DNA of 64,000 nucleotides from Tepidanaerobacter syntrophicus (GCF_001485475.2 NZ_DF976999.1:158001-222000); one strand, 5' to 3'; counted from the stretch's first letter, positions 25,953 through 36,349 are shown. Made by a program: numbers and translations. The notes: generated by a model from the sequence alone, not told the origin.

Positions 25953-26345
25953 CTATACAATTTGATTTATACTCTCGCCTTTTTGCGGTATGTCAGTAGA
26001 GATGTAAAAATTTGTTCCGATGGTAAGAGGCGTAAATTCAAAATTTACTTCTCCATATTCAAAGGTAATTCGCGGTGGTGTTTTTGGAACCGCATCAATG
26101 TTTACTTCAGGAGGTTCGGTAAACGACTCACTTTCTGCTACATCACCTATAGACACAGAGCCTTTTTCTATCGCTCCTAAAGCATCTCCTGATGCGGATT
26201 TAGCCTCTAAATAATTTAGTACCGACTGTTCTGCCTCATCTTTCCACATCATCGATGCCGTAAGAGGCGATGGGTACCCCATCTCGGCTCGGCAAGCGGA
26301 ATAGTCGATATTTTGAATTCGGCAAAAAGTAATTGAAGAACTCAT
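25953..26345 (-). CDS. DUF6470 (YviE-like) flagellar-operon protein
   Basis: A 130-residue protein placed between flgL and fliW, the position of yviE in Bacillus. The C-terminal strand-rich region (RITFEYGEVNFEFTPLTIGT) resembles the short valine/proline repeats of DUF6470. The N-terminus (up to about 30) does not look like the usual family start, and the protein is shorter than YviE (about 190), so the call leans on position. No function is established. Confidence 0.6.
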   Translation of the reverse strand: MSSSITFCRIQNIDYSACRAEMGYPSPLTASMMWKDEAEQSVLNYLEAKSASGDALGAIEKGSVSIGDVAESESFTEPPEVNIDAVPKTPPRITFEYGEVNFEFTPLTIGTNFYISTDIPQKGESINQIV

Positions 26346-26367
26346 TTGCGGTCTTCTCCTTAGGGGG

Positions 26368-27258
26368 TTAACTTAGAAAGTCAACCAGTGTAGGCTGAAT
26401 AATTCTTGCGCCTACTGCAAGGGCTGCTCTATATACGCTTTCTTCCATTTTTAAATCTGTTATCGCCTGGGCTAAATCCACATCCTCTATGCTTGAAAGT
26501 TGTGCCTTGTAATCTACTTCATTTGCCTCTAGTCTTGAAACCGTAGCCTCAAGGCGATTTGTCCGCGCTCCTATCTGGGATCTGTATTTTAGTACTGTAT
26601 TTAATGCTCCCTTAATATCGCTTATTACTTCATTAGAAATCGTTTCACCATCGTTATTTTCAAGGGCTGTCTCAAACTTTTCCACTGCTTCAAAAATATC
26701 TCCAAACACTTCGCTCCCTTTAAGGTTTACAGGTATTGTCTCAGACTGGCCTACATTATAGTTTATGGCTCCGTCTACAATATCAGGATTTGCTTGTATA
26801 TTCCCTGTCGCATCATCTTTTATAAAAGGGGCTTTGTCTGTAGAATAACCGCTGAATAAGTATCTGTCAAGGCTTGTAGAATTTGCCTCTTTTAAAAGCT
26901 GGTCTTTCAATTCTTTAACTTCATCTAATATTTTCCCCTTATCTTCATCGGTTTGCGTGCCGTTTGCCGCCTCTACCGCAAGTTCGCTCAGCCTCTGGAT
27001 TACATCGCCTGCATTCGTAAGGGCTGTCTCTGTGTCTTTCATCCATGTAAGTGCCTGCTGGGCATTGCTGTTGTACTGCTTTATGGCGCTCAGTTGTCTG
27101 CGGAGTTTAATAGCCATGGCAGCTCCTACCGGATCATCAGAAGGACGGTTTATTCTCTTTTCAGAGGATATTTGGCTATTTATATCATCTAAACGCTTTA
27201 AATTTTGCATCAAGTTTCGCGTAAAATTTTCAGCTATCATTGACTGAGTTACTCTCAT
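26368..27258 (-). CDS. flgL: FlgL, hook-filament junction protein 2 (HAP3)
   Basis: A 296-residue flagellin-superfamily protein. The N-terminus MRVTQSMIAENFTRNL and RINRPSDDPVGAAMAIKLR form the D0/D1 helices. The C-terminus has VDLAQAITDLKMEESVYRAALAVGA, the partner helix. FlgL links FlgK to the filament. It lies 18 bases after flgK in the flagellar operon and is exported by the flagellar type III system. Confidence 0.95.
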   Translation of the reverse strand: MRVTQSMIAENFTRNLMQNLKRLDDINSQISSEKRINRPSDDPVGAAMAIKLRRQLSAIKQYNSNAQQALTWMKDTETALTNAGDVIQRLSELAVEAANGTQTDEDKGKILDEVKELKDQLLKEANSTSLDRYLFSGYSTDKAPFIKDDATGNIQANPDIVDGAINYNVGQSETIPVNLKGSEVFGDIFEAVEKFETALENNDGETISNEVISDIKGALNTVLKYRSQIGARTNRLEATVSRLEANEVDYKAQLSSIEDVDLAQAITDLKMEESVYRAALAVGARIIQPTLVDFLS

Positions 27259-27276
27259 TTTTTATCCCTGCCTTTA

Positions 27277-28656
27277 TTATACGCCCATGCGATTGATTAC
27301 AGTATCAAGCATTTCGTCTATTGTAGTTACTACCCTGCTTGCTGCGTTGTAGCCGTGGAGATATTGAATCATTTTAGTCATTTCTTCATCTAACGAAACC
27401 CCTGATGTCATTTGTCTGCGCTCATTGAGCTGGCTTACCATAAAAAGCTGGCTGTCTGCCATTCTGGTAGCTTCCTGAGAATCAACGCCGATTTTTGCCA
27501 CCAGCGAACCATAATAGTCGTCAATAGTGCAATTCCTATCTCCTATAGTAAAAACCTTGCTTCTAAAATTTGCAAGTTCCAGGGCTATCTCGTTGTCGCT
27601 TGGAATTCCTTCCTTTGTCTTGGCAGCCGCTATTTTCGACGGATCGTCCACGATATCCTGATTTACTGATAAAATTCCGGTATCATATTTAAAAAAGTCT
27701 ACATTCGTTTCACCGTCTAAATTATAACCGGTTCTATGTATTTCGTTAAATTTTTCTGCAAAAGTAGATGTGAAAGTTTTTAGCTGCTCTATATATGAAT
27801 TTACTTTATTATCCCTTAACTCAAATAGGCCCTTTAGTTCTCCCTTAAGTATTCGAGCATCAGAGCCATATTCTTTCCATTTAATTTTCCCGTTTGATGT
27901 GGATGTGTCAAACTCCAAATGAGCGCTTTCAGGTCCCTTTACAAGTATTGCGCCGCCGATATTTACTGAAAAAATCCCGTTTTCGTCTTCGTATGACTCA
28001 AACTGCACTATTTGAGAAAGCTGGTCTAAAAGAAGGTCTCGCTTGTCTTTTAGATCTGCCGCAGATGTTCCGTCCGCCTGTGCCTGCTGTATTTGGAGAT
28101 TTAGCTGGGCGATTTGTGAACCGATACTGTTTACCTCGTCTACCTGTATTGAAATCCTGTAATTAATATCGCTTACCATCTCATAAAGCTGAGCTGCCGC
28201 ATGGTTTATTGTATTTGCCAGGGTAACTCCTTGTTCTTTTACGGTCTCCCGGGCTTCTTGAGATGATGCATCCTGTGAAAGGGTTTCAAGGCTTTCCCAA
28301 AACTCGTTGAGCACAGATGATATGCCGATATCGGAAGGTTCGTTAAAAACCGCCTCTACCTGTTTTAAAATATTGCTTTGTATATCCCACTCACCTAAAC
28401 TTGCATTTTCGTTCCTATACTGTCTATCGGTAAATTCATCGCGAATCCTATCTACATCAGCTACTTTGACTCCTGTTCCTATCTGCCATTTGGATCCCAT
28501 TCCATATGGAGTATATGTGGACTCCAAAATCACTCTTTGTCTGGAATAACCATCTGTATTTGCGTTTGCTACATTATGAGCCACCGTTTGTTGAGCTTGT
28601 TGATTTGCGAAAAGGGCTGATTTTGCAATTTCAATCCCTAAAAAACCAGATGACAT
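27277..28656 (-). CDS. flgK: FlgK, hook-filament junction protein 1 (HAP1)
   Basis: A 459-residue protein with the FlgK start FLGIEIAKSALFANQQAQQT, NVANANTDGYSRQRV (about 28-42), and a C-terminal SGVSLDEEMTKMIQYLHGYN, the axial-protein helix. FlgK joins hook and filament and is chaperoned by FlgN. It starts 12 bases after flgN with GGCGGTGG upstream. Confidence 0.95.
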   Translation of the reverse strand: MSSGFLGIEIAKSALFANQQAQQTVAHNVANANTDGYSRQRVILESTYTPYGMGSKWQIGTGVKVADVDRIRDEFTDRQYRNENASLGEWDIQSNILKQVEAVFNEPSDIGISSVLNEFWESLETLSQDASSQEARETVKEQGVTLANTINHAAAQLYEMVSDINYRISIQVDEVNSIGSQIAQLNLQIQQAQADGTSAADLKDKRDLLLDQLSQIVQFESYEDENGIFSVNIGGAILVKGPESAHLEFDTSTSNGKIKWKEYGSDARILKGELKGLFELRDNKVNSYIEQLKTFTSTFAEKFNEIHRTGYNLDGETNVDFFKYDTGILSVNQDIVDDPSKIAAAKTKEGIPSDNEIALELANFRSKVFTIGDRNCTIDDYYGSLVAKIGVDSQEATRMADSQLFMVSQLNERRQMTSGVSLDEEMTKMIQYLHGYNAASRVVTTIDEMLDTVINRMGV

Positions 28657-28668
28657 TTAACCACCGCC

Positions 28669-29169
28669 TTATGCTTTCTTGTCAATAAAGTGAAATGCTT
28701 CCTTGTTGTTGGTTCCTTCAGAACTGTAATTAGTTGGTACCTCGCCTGCATCAGTTAAAAGTTTAATTGAAAAATCAATATAGTCAAGTGTGTTTCTTAT
28801 AAGTTTTTCATTGGTTTCGTTTTTCTCGCTAAGGTACAGTAAAACTGTTTTTAGTTCATCGGAAACTGCAGAAAATGCCCCTATTTCTTCGCTGCTCAAA
28901 AAGTCCCTTAAAATATTATTTTTAATCTCTGAAACATTTTTACCTGTCTTTTCGGCAATCTGATTCATCAAAGCGAATCTTTCTTTTTCTAATTTACCCA
29001 GTTTTAAAATAAGCATTTGCTCAACTTCTGTTATATCTTCTAAAAGCTCTATGTTTCCCTTTACAAGAATATTCGACTTTTCCTCTGCAAGATCTGTCAA
29101 CTCTTTATAAGCTTGGAGTTGATTTTTTAAATTTTCAATTAGAGCAAACCCAATCGATTCTTCTTTCAT
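28669..29169 (-). CDS. flgN: FlgN-family flagellar export chaperone
   Basis: A 166-residue all-helical protein of FlgN size and character, with long amphipathic helices such as ALIENLKNQLQAYKELTDLA. It lies between flgM and flgK, the yvyG position in Bacillus. FlgN keeps FlgK and FlgL export-ready. ATG 29169 has GGGGG 8 bases upstream; the earlier in-frame start at 29184 is less likely. Confidence 0.85.
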   Translation of the reverse strand: MKEESIGFALIENLKNQLQAYKELTDLAEEKSNILVKGNIELLEDITEVEQMLILKLGKLEKERFALMNQIAEKTGKNVSEIKNNILRDFLSSEEIGAFSAVSDELKTVLLYLSEKNETNEKLIRNTLDYIDFSIKLLTDAGEVPTNYSSEGTNNKEAFHFIDKKA

Positions 29170-29195
29170 ACTAAAAGCCCCCATTACCTTGACTA

Positions 29196-29492
29196 TTAAA
29201 TGAGTTTTTCTGCAGATGCTTCTTCAATGATCTTATCTGCTATAAGTTTGCCATCGATATTGTAAGTTCCGCTGTTTATTTTAGATTTCAGCTCATTTAC
29301 CTTCTCCGCTCTTATATCTTCAGCTTTAGATGCTTCTTTAACTAATTTTGCAAACTTTAGAGCATCTTCAGAGAGGACAACCTCGTCTTTTTTTGTTTCT
29401 TTTGCTTTTATATGAGCCCTGTTTTCGGTTTGAGCAGGTTTTTCAAGATATGTCTTCATTATGTCGTTTAACTGGCTTTTTGAAATGTTCAA
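29196..29492 (-). CDS. flgM: FlgM, anti-sigma-28 factor
   Basis: A 98-residue charged protein with the FlgM C-terminal pattern KVNELKSKINSGTYNIDGKL and ADKIIEEA, the part that binds sigma-28 (SigD/FliA). FlgM holds the late flagellar sigma factor until the hook is complete. It starts with TTG at 29492 (GGGGG upstream), and a 150-base leader separates it from yvyF. Confidence 0.92.
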   Translation of the reverse strand: MNISKSQLNDIMKTYLEKPAQTENRAHIKAKETKKDEVVLSEDALKFAKLVKEASKAEDIRAEKVNELKSKINSGTYNIDGKLIADKIIEEASAEKLI

Positions 29493-29642
29493 CTTCGCAG
29501 CCCCCTTTTTTAAAGCTTATACTTGGCTTACTGATATCCTTCAATTTTTATATCGAGCAAAGTTCAAAGATATATAAGCCGTCAAAATTAAGATTAAGGC
29601 TGATTAAATGAATTTATCTTCATTTTATGCTCTTTATCACAG

Positions 29643-30056
29643 CTATTTAGTTTCTTTTTTATATTTTATGAGTTTTGTAATGTGAATCTTGCCTGTCATA
29701 TCTTCTTTTGTCGGAATTGGTTCATTTTGGGATACAAATCCGCTCTTTAGCTTTTTTGAGCATTCTTCGCATACTCTTCCATATAAAATAGGGGTTCCGC
29801 AGATTTCACAGTTAAGTATTATATTAACATTGCCTGGACTTAACATAAGTCTGCCTTCTTTTAAATATTCGAGTATGTTTTTGGCGGGAACCTGTGTTGC
29901 GTCTGATATCTCGTCGATTGTTGCCTTAGGATTTTCGGAAAGATATGTCTTGACTTTTTCATAATTTTCCTCATCCTTTTTCAAGCAATCCGGACACAAA
30001 TTTCTGCGAACATATACAAACAATTTTCCGCATTCAGGGCAATTTCTAAGTTCCAT
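29643..30056 (-). CDS. YvyF/TIGR03826 flagellar operon protein
   Basis: A 137-residue protein with an N-terminal zinc knuckle (NCPECGKLFVYVRRNLCPDC), a small HTH-like segment (ATIDEISDATQVPAKNILEY, about 40-60), and a second zinc pair (CEICGTPILYGRVCEEC). This matches the family encoded between comFC and flgM in Firmicutes. A regulatory role is likely but not defined. Confidence 0.88.
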   Translation of the reverse strand: MELRNCPECGKLFVYVRRNLCPDCLKKDEENYEKVKTYLSENPKATIDEISDATQVPAKNILEYLKEGRLMLSPGNVNIILNCEICGTPILYGRVCEECSKKLKSGFVSQNEPIPTKEDMTGKIHITKLIKYKKETK

Positions 30057-30120
30057 TTTTGCACCCCTTTCCGTAAAATATTCTCTATAAAGTTTGAAGT
30101 TTTTGTATCTTTATCCTATC

Positions 30121-30849
30121 TTAACCTCTAGCGCATGTTAATACATAAACCCCTTTTGCTCCTGATTCTATCAGTGCTTTTGAACACTCTCCGGTTGTTG
30201 CGCCTGTAGTATACACATCATCTATTAAGAGCAGGGTTTTGCCGTAAATTTTATCTTTGGAATTTACGGCAAATGCTCCGGCAAGGTTTTTATATCGAAG
30301 CTGTTTATCAAGAAGAGTCTGGTGCTTTGTAGGCTTTATTCTCTTTAAGCCGGCAAATATAGGAATGTTTGTTTTGGAAGATAAGAATTTTCCCAGCAAG
30401 TATGACTGGTTAAATCCCCTTTCTCTTTGTCTTTGCGGATGAAGGGGAACAGGAACTATATAATCAAAATTCGGCCATGAAAGGGCTGCAAATAGATCAT
30501 ATATTAGCCTGCCGAGAATTTCTGCAATTTCCTGTCTGCCTCTATATTTGAATTCATAAATCAGTTTTTTTAGTATCCCACTGTATATCCCATAAGAGCG
30601 TGCCTTGATAAAATCGTAGTCTGTGGATATACAATCATAGCATAAAGCAGAATCATCAGGCAGTGGTTTTCCACACTTATTGCATAATGCACCTTTTATA
30701 GGTTCGATTTTGTTTCTGCAGTTGCTGCATATTATAAAATCGGCGGCGGTTAAAGTGCTTTTACATGTAAGGCAGTATGGAGACGGCGGAAAAAGAATAT
30801 CTAAAAAAGTGTCCCAGACTGTTTTCTTTTCATTCACAAAATCACTCAT
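30121..30849 (-). CDS. comFC: ComFC/GntX-like phosphoribosyltransferase-fold competence protein
   Basis: A 242-residue protein with two N-terminal CxxC zinc pairs (CLTCKS, CSNCRN) and a third (CNKCGK, CYDC). A type I PRPP motif, LLIDDVYTTGATTGEC, is near the C-terminus. ComFC is needed for handling of incoming single-stranded DNA in naturally competent bacteria but is also widespread elsewhere. No comFA is present within this window. Confidence 0.92.
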   Translation of the reverse strand: MSDFVNEKKTVWDTFLDILFPPSPYCLTCKSTLTAADFIICSNCRNKIEPIKGALCNKCGKPLPDDSALCYDCISTDYDFIKARSYGIYSGILKKLIYEFKYRGRQEIAEILGRLIYDLFAALSWPNFDYIVPVPLHPQRQRERGFNQSYLLGKFLSSKTNIPIFAGLKRIKPTKHQTLLDKQLRYKNLAGAFAVNSKDKIYGKTLLLIDDVYTTGATTGECSKALIESGAKGVYVLTCARG

Positions 30850-30926
30850 TTTTTCATTTATTTTCCAATTACTATTGTATATTATTTATCTATAAAATGA
30901 AACATATAAAAACATCACAAAACAGA

Positions 30927-31670
30927 TTAAAATAAGGAAACGACAAGACCTAAAATTATACCTAAAATACTTCCAAAAGTCGCTGAATGTCCGGCCGATA
31001 ACTCGTTTGCCTCAGGTAAAAGTTCATCAAAGACTATATAAAGCATGGCTCCCGCAGCAAAGCCTAAGGCAAGTGAAAGTATGACATTTGAAATCCCTCC
31101 GGCTATTACTCCAAAAAATGCGCCTATTCCCATTGGAATCCCGGCAAGTCCGGTCCAAAGCAGTATGTTCCAATTTCTCGCATAACCGGCTTTCATAGGA
31201 GCAGCCATGGCCATTCCTTCAGGTATATTCTGAAGGAATATTACAAATGCCAGAGAAACACCGAAATGTTCGGAAACTGTATAACCGCTTCCAATTGCAA
31301 GACCTTCCGGGAAATTATGCATTGCTATTCCAATTCCTATAAGGATACCTGTATGTAAATATTTAGCCCTTTTAAAATCACTGTCTGTGCCTTTTTGAAG
31401 GTGGGAATGGGGCAAATAAAAATCCAACAGCAGCAAAAATGCAACGCCTATCACCAAGCCAATAAATGCATAGACCGGCCCTGCAGCTTTAATGGCTTCG
31501 GGAAGTAAATCCGAGAAAACCACGGAAAGCATTATCCCTCCTGCCAGAGCAAGGACAGAGCTTAAAACAGTTGCCTCAGGTTTTCCTAAAAGAACTATAA
31601 TAAGTCCACCCATAGCAGTTCCTAAGACACCTGCAAAAGTTCCTATTAGTGTGACATCTAGTATATGCAT
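30927..31670 (-). CDS. ZIP-family divalent metal transporter
   Basis: A 247-residue polytopic membrane protein with about eight hydrophobic segments. The signature metal-site helices are HNFPEGLAIGSG (about 117-128) and ENIPEGMA-type QNIPEGMAMA (about 148-157). GufA/ZupT-like ZIPs import zinc, iron or manganese. It has its own GGAGG and stands between comFC and prfB with no obvious regulatory link. Confidence 0.9.
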   Translation of the reverse strand: MHILDVTLIGTFAGVLGTAMGGLIIVLLGKPEATVLSSVLALAGGIMLSVVFSDLLPEAIKAAGPVYAFIGLVIGVAFLLLLDFYLPHSHLQKGTDSDFKRAKYLHTGILIGIGIAMHNFPEGLAIGSGYTVSEHFGVSLAFVIFLQNIPEGMAMAAPMKAGYARNWNILLWTGLAGIPMGIGAFFGVIAGGISNVILSLALGFAAGAMLYIVFDELLPEANELSAGHSATFGSILGIILGLVVSLF

Positions 31671-31739
31671 GAAATATTTGCCTCCGTTTTACCAAATCAT
31701 TGATAAATTTTGCTTAATGTTGTTTCTGAAACTGTTATA

Positions 31740-31776
31740 AAATTAGCCTCTTTATACAGCTAAAAGAGGCTAATTT
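31740..31776 (-). terminator. Terminator after prfB
   Basis: Long hairpin TTAGCCTCTTT/AAAGAGGCTAA with T-rich sequence on both sides. It lies between the prfB end and the ZIP gene start and can work in both directions. Confidence 0.75.
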
Positions 31777-31811
31777 TTAAATCGCAGTTGGCTTTGTTTC
31801 TTTGGAATTCT

Positions 31812-32922
31812 TTACTTTGCGGCATACTTAAGATATGCGTTAATAAATTCATCTATTTCGCCGTCCATTACCGCCTGGACATCGCCTACCTCCACATTAG
31901 TTCTATGATCTTTTACAAGACTGTAGGGATGAAAAATATATGAGCGTATCTGGCTTCCCCACCCTATTTCCTTCTGCACTCCTCTTATTTTATCAAGTTC
32001 TTTTTGCTGCTCTTCCTGATAAATTTCAAAGAGCTTTGCTTTTAAAATCTTCATTGCGGTATTTCGGTTGCTCTGCTGGGACCGCTCATTTTGGCAAGAT
32101 ACTACTATTCCGGTGGGAATATGCGTTATCCTTATTGCCGACTCAGTTTTATTTACATGCTGGCCGCCTGCGCCGCTTGACCTAAAGGTATCTATCTTTA
32201 GATCCTCAGGTTTAATTTCTATTTCCACATCGTCGTCAATCTCCGGCATAACATCTACCGAAGCAAAGGATGTGTGGCGCCTTCCGGCGGCATCAAAAGG
32301 TGATATCCTAACGAGACGGTGTACGCCTTTTTCGGATTTCAAGTAACCGTAAGCATTGGGACCTTCAACAAGTATGGTTACGCTCTTTATGCCTGCTTCA
32401 TCTCCTGCCAGCATATCCAGCACGGTGACTTTATAGCCCTTATCCTCGGCCCATCGGGTATACATGCGAAGAAGCATGCTGACCCAGTCCTGAGCCTCTG
32501 TGCCTCCGGCGCCTGCGTGCAATGTCAGGATAGCATTTTTGCTGTCATATTTTCCGGAAAGAAGTGTTTCCAATTTAAACTTATCCAGCTGTTTTTTAAA
32601 ATCTTTTACTTCGTTTAAAAGCTCCTGTTCCAGCTCTGCGTCAGGACTTTCGGAGCACAGCTCCAGCAAAACTAGGATGTCCTCATATTTTTTTTCCAGG
32701 GATGTAAAGCTTTCAAATTTATCTTTTAAATTGTTAAGCTCCTGAAGAATCTTCTGTGCTTCTTCTTGATCATCCCAAAAGTCGGGAACAAGGGTTTTTT
32801 TCTCAAGTTCATCTATTTTTGATTTAATTTTGTCGATTTCAAAGTGAATCCCTTAATTCGGTTAAAATTGGTTCAAGAGATTCTATTTCAAGTCTGTATT
32901 CATCAATCATTCTATCACTCAT
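31812..32922 (-). CDS. prfB: Peptide chain release factor 2 (RF2), with programmed +1 frameshift
   Basis: RF2 of 369 residues, made by joining 27 codons from ATG 32922 ([16 protein letters not shown]...) to the main frame after CTT-TGA. The main frame shows the peptide anticodon SPF ([14 protein letters not shown]), and the catalytic GGQ in [17 protein letters not shown]2 ends translation at UGA/UAA. The in-frame UGA senses RF2 shortage: when RF2 is low the ribosome slips +1. An AAGGG sits just before the slip site. The start codon is close behind the secA stop. Confidence 0.95.
32839..32854 (-). promoter_or_regulatory. RF2 programmed +1 frameshift site
   Basis: AAGGGATTCACTTTGA on the minus strand: an internal Shine-Dalgarno-like AAGGG, then slippery CTT (32844-32842) and the in-frame UGA (32841-32839). 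Skipping the T at 32841 continues as GAA-ATC-GAC. This matches the classic prfB autoregulatory element. Confidence 0.93.
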
Positions 32923-32935
32923 CTCATTTATTATT

Positions 32936-35446
32936 TTAAGCAGTTCTGCCGCAGCACTTTTTGTATTTCTTTCCACTGCCGCACGGACATGGATCATTGC
33001 GGCCGACTTTTTTCTGCTTCTTTATCGGTTGAGGTTTTTCGTTGCCGCCACTGTGGGAATAAGACACATTATAGTTTTTCTCCTGTCTTTCCGGGGCTGC
33101 TTTTACCTTCACCCTAAACAGATATCTTAGTGTATCTTCTTGGATGCTTTTTATCATTTCCTGGAACATCTCATAGCCTTCAAACTTATACTCTATAACC
33201 GGATCCCGCTGGCCATAGGCTCTAAGCCCTATTCCGTCCCTTAGCTGATCCATTGCATCCAGATGATCCATCCACTTTTGGTCTACGGTTTTGAGCATAA
33301 TATAGCGCTCCAGCTCGCGCATAACCTCACTGCCAAGCTCCGCTTCTTTTTGCTTATAAGCTTCTTGGGCTTTTTGTACAAGGGTATTTGCAATATTTTC
33401 TCGAGATACTTCTTCAACATTTAGTTGATCCATGCTAAGGTTTACCGGGAATATGTCTTTGACATATTCTTCAAGACCTTTTATATCCCACTCTTCCGGG
33501 TGAATATCTTTTGGCATGTAAATATCTAAGATTCTGTTTACTACCTCAGAAATCATCTGTTGAATACTTTCGCTAAGATCTTCGCTTTCCAGTACATGTC
33601 TTCGCTGCGAATAAATTACCTCACGCTGGGTATTCATTACATCATCGTATTCTAATACATGTTTTCTTATATCAAAGTTGTGAGCTTCCACTTTCTTTTG
33701 GGCGTTTTCGATCGACTTGGTTATCAAAGGATGTTCGATTGGTTGATCATCTTCAAATCCAAGTTTTTCCATAAGCCCTTTTATATTGTCTGCTCCAAAC
33801 AGCCGCATCAAATCATCTTCCATGGAAATGTAAAACCTAGAAGATCCCGGATCGCCCTGACGGCCGGCACGACCTCTAAGCTGATTGTCAATTCTGCGGG
33901 CTTCGTGTCTTTCGGTGCCTATTATATGAAGCCCTCCAAGCTCTGCTACTCCTTCTCCCAGCACTATATCAGTGCCGCGTCCTGCCATATTCGTGGCAAT
34001 TGTAACTGCGCCTTTTTGACCTGCTTTAGCAATTATTTGGGCTTCTTTTTCATGATATTTGGCATTTAGCACTTGGTGGGGAATGCCGCGGCGTTTTAAC
34101 ATTTCGCTTAGCAGCTCTGACTTTTCTATGGAAACCGTGCCTACAAGCACAGGCTGTCCTTTTTTATGGCATTCTTCGATTTCTCTGACTACTGCATTAA
34201 ACTTCCCTTTTTCGGTTTTATAAACTGCGTCAGGATAATCTACTCTTATCATCGGCTTATTAGTAGGTATAACAACTACGTCTAAACCATAAATTTGTCT
34301 GAACTCTTCTTCTTCTGTAGCTGCTGTGCCTGTCATACCGGCAAGTTTCTTATACATGCGGAAATAATTTTGAAACGTAATTGTCGCAAGTGTCTTGCTT
34401 TCATTTTCTACTTTTACGCCTTCTTTTGCTTCGATTGCCTGGTGCAAGCCATCACTATACCTTCTGCCAAACATTAGCCGGCCCGTAAATTCATCAACTA
34501 TTATTACCTGGCCGTCTTTTACCACATAATCTCTATCAAGCTTCATCAGTGCATGGGCTTTTAGCGCCTGCTGCAGGTGGTGTAAAAGTTCTATGTTTTC
34601 TTCGTCATAAAGATTGTCTACGCCTAAAAAGTTTTCAACTTTCTTTATGCCTTTTTCTGTAGGCATTACGCTGTGCGCTTTCTCGTCAACTGTGTAGTCT
34701 TCGTTTTCTATAAGTTTTGGTACAAAGCGCGCAAATTTATAATATATTTCTGTTGATTCTTCGGCTTGACCGGAAATTATAAGAGGAGTCCTGGCCTCAT
34801 CAATTAAAATACTGTCTACTTCGTCAACAATAGCATAATTTAGCGGCCGTTGAACCATATGTTCTTTATACATCACCATGTTGTCTCTTAAATAGTCAAA
34901 GCCGAATTCGTTATTTGTTCCATAAGTTATATCTGCATTATACGCTCTTTTGCGGGCCTCGAAATCTAAATCGTGAACTATCAGGCCCACTTCAAGGCCT
35001 AAAAATTCATAGATTTGCCCCATCCATTCACTGTCACGTTTTGCAAGATAATCATTCACCGTGACGACATGGACGCCTTCCCCGGTTAAGGCATTCAAAT
35101 AGACGGGCATGGTAGCTACCAGGGTTTTCCCTTCACCTGTTTTCATTTCAGCAATCCTGCCCTGATGAAGCACTATTGCACCCAGTACTTGGACATCAAA
35201 GGGTCTCATGTTTAGGGTTCTTTTTGCCGCTTCTCTTACTACAGCAAAAGCCTCCGGTAAAATATCGTCAAGGGTTTCTCCCTTTGAAAGCCTCTCTTTA
35301 AATTCATCTGTTTTATTTCTAAGATCAATATCTGACAGTTTTTCTATAGAAGGTTCGAAGGCATTGACTTCGTCTACGATTTTTTGAAGTTTGTGAATCT
35401 CCTTCTCGTTACTGTTTCCTAAAATTTTATTAAATATGTTCAACAT
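32936..35446 (-). CDS. secA: SecA preprotein translocase ATPase
   Basis: An 836-residue ATPase with [14 protein letters not shown] (Walker A, about 100), [16 protein letters not shown] (Walker B), [12 protein letters not shown], and the C-terminal zinc domain [13 protein letters not shown] that binds SecB or the ribosome. It drives Sec-dependent export through SecYEG. ATG 35446 is preferred (GAGGTGG 8 bases upstream) over an in-frame start at 35458. The order hpf-hypothetical-secA-prfB is close to Bacillus. Confidence 0.97.
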   Translation of the reverse strand: MLNIFNKILGNSNEKEIHKLQKIVDEVNAFEPSIEKLSDIDLRNKTDEFKERLSKGETLDDILPEAFAVVREAAKRTLNMRPFDVQVLGAIVLHQGRIAEMKTGEGKTLVATMPVYLNALTGEGVHVVTVNDYLAKRDSEWMGQIYEFLGLEVGLIVHDLDFEARKRAYNADITYGTNNEFGFDYLRDNMVMYKEHMVQRPLNYAIVDEVDSILIDEARTPLIISGQAEESTEIYYKFARFVPKLIENEDYTVDEKAHSVMPTEKGIKKVENFLGVDNLYDEENIELLHHLQQALKAHALMKLDRDYVVKDGQVIIVDEFTGRLMFGRRYSDGLHQAIEAKEGVKVENESKTLATITFQNYFRMYKKLAGMTGTAATEEEEFRQIYGLDVVVIPTNKPMIRVDYPDAVYKTEKGKFNAVVREIEECHKKGQPVLVGTVSIEKSELLSEMLKRRGIPHQVLNAKYHEKEAQIIAKAGQKGAVTIATNMAGRGTDIVLGEGVAELGGLHIIGTERHEARRIDNQLRGRAGRQGDPGSSRFYISMEDDLMRLFGADNIKGLMEKLGFEDDQPIEHPLITKSIENAQKKVEAHNFDIRKHVLEYDDVMNTQREVIYSQRRHVLESEDLSESIQQMISEVVNRILDIYMPKDIHPEEWDIKGLEEYVKDIFPVNLSMDQLNVEEVSRENIANTLVQKAQEAYKQKEAELGSEVMRELERYIMLKTVDQKWMDHLDAMDQLRDGIGLRAYGQRDPVIEYKFEGYEMFQEMIKSIQEDTLRYLFRVKVKAAPERQEKNYNVSYSHSGGNEKPQPIKKQKKVGRNDPCPCGSGKKYKKCCGRTA

Positions 35447-35533
35447 AAATGCTACCACCTCGGATTTATTAAAACAAAACTAAATAATGGTTCCTTGTAA
35501 ATTATATTACATTTTAAGGATTATGTCACCTTT

Positions 35534-36184
35534 TTAAAGGAGCATACTGATTCTCCTATTTATTGCATCCAATACTGCTGCGGCACTTGTCTCATAAATG
35601 TCATCCCTTACTAAGGCACTGCCTAAAAGATATTCTTCTTTTTTGCCCTTTAAAAGCACAATCAGAACTGAAACAGCATCATACTGTCCTATTGGATACG
35701 TAAAGGTATCTTCTAAAGAAATTTTATATTTTTCATCAATAAAAAGCTGAACTGCATTCAGCGTTGCTGCAGCTATTGTTTTTATACGATTTTGAGCTGA
35801 GGCGACTCCTTCAGATGTGCCTTCGAGTATCTGGCCTTGAGGATTTATCAACAAGACTCTCACTTCAAGGCTGCCTGTCTTTTTTGTTATACAAATCTTA
35901 TCAATCCTAAGTCTTACCTGAGGAATTTCTATCTCATCATCTTCATCTATCTGTGCTATGCTGATTTTCTTGTGATCAATTTCTTTGCCTAGTATAGTCA
36001 CCAGTGCAGATTCTATGTCCCTTGCGATATGTTTTGGACTTCTTGAGGATTTTGAGATAACATGGATTTCTGATATTTCTCCATCCGGATCCACGAGAAT
36101 TTTAGCGGAAATCACATCTTTTATTTTCCTTATCATATCTTCACATGTGGAAATTAATCTGTCTTCTTCCAAAAAATCATTCAT
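35534..36184 (-). CDS. Conserved protein of unknown function between hpf and secA
   Basis: A 216-residue soluble protein. ATG 36184 is chosen because GAGGTG lies 8 bases upstream; an ORF extends to 36277 but without a site. It has two alpha/beta halves: DPDGEISEIHVISKSSRSPK then ARDIESAL...EIDHKKISIAQ (about 30-75), and a second with ETSAAAVLDAINRRISMLL at the end. Both show alternating strands and helices, suggesting a duplicated fold. I recognise the pattern from uncharacterised Firmicutes and Actinobacteria proteins but know no function. It is separated from hpf by two hairpins. Confidence 0.65.
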   Translation of the reverse strand: MNDFLEEDRLISTCEDMIRKIKDVISAKILVDPDGEISEIHVISKSSRSPKHIARDIESALVTILGKEIDHKKISIAQIDEDDEIEIPQVRLRIDKICITKKTGSLEVRVLLINPQGQILEGTSEGVASAQNRIKTIAAATLNAVQLFIDEKYKISLEDTFTYPIGQYDAVSVLIVLLKGKKEEYLLGSALVRDDIYETSAAAVLDAINRRISMLL

Positions 36185-36268
36185 TGCTATGTCACCTCGC
36201 TGTTCTACTGCTTTAAATTCAACTTTTATCGCTAAAATCCTTCTGATTATAAAAGTATTTATATGTAA

Positions 36269-36337
36269 AAAATCCACCGACCCTCCGGTGGATTTTACGT
36301 TTCAAATCGCAGTAAAGCCCGCTTTTAAGCGGGCTTT
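36269..36337 (-). terminator. Tandem terminators after hpf
   Basis: Two hairpins in a row: AAAGCCCGCTT/AAGCGGGCTTT (36314-36337) and AAAATCCACCG/CGGTGGATTTT (36269-36296). The second is followed by six T on the minus strand. Confidence 0.8.
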
Positions 36338-36349
36338 TTACGTCAAGAT

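Noticed and set aside
29493-29642. Sigma-28 promoter before flgM
   Set aside because: A TAAA and a GATAA occur but with the wrong spacing for the -35/-10; I cannot support it.
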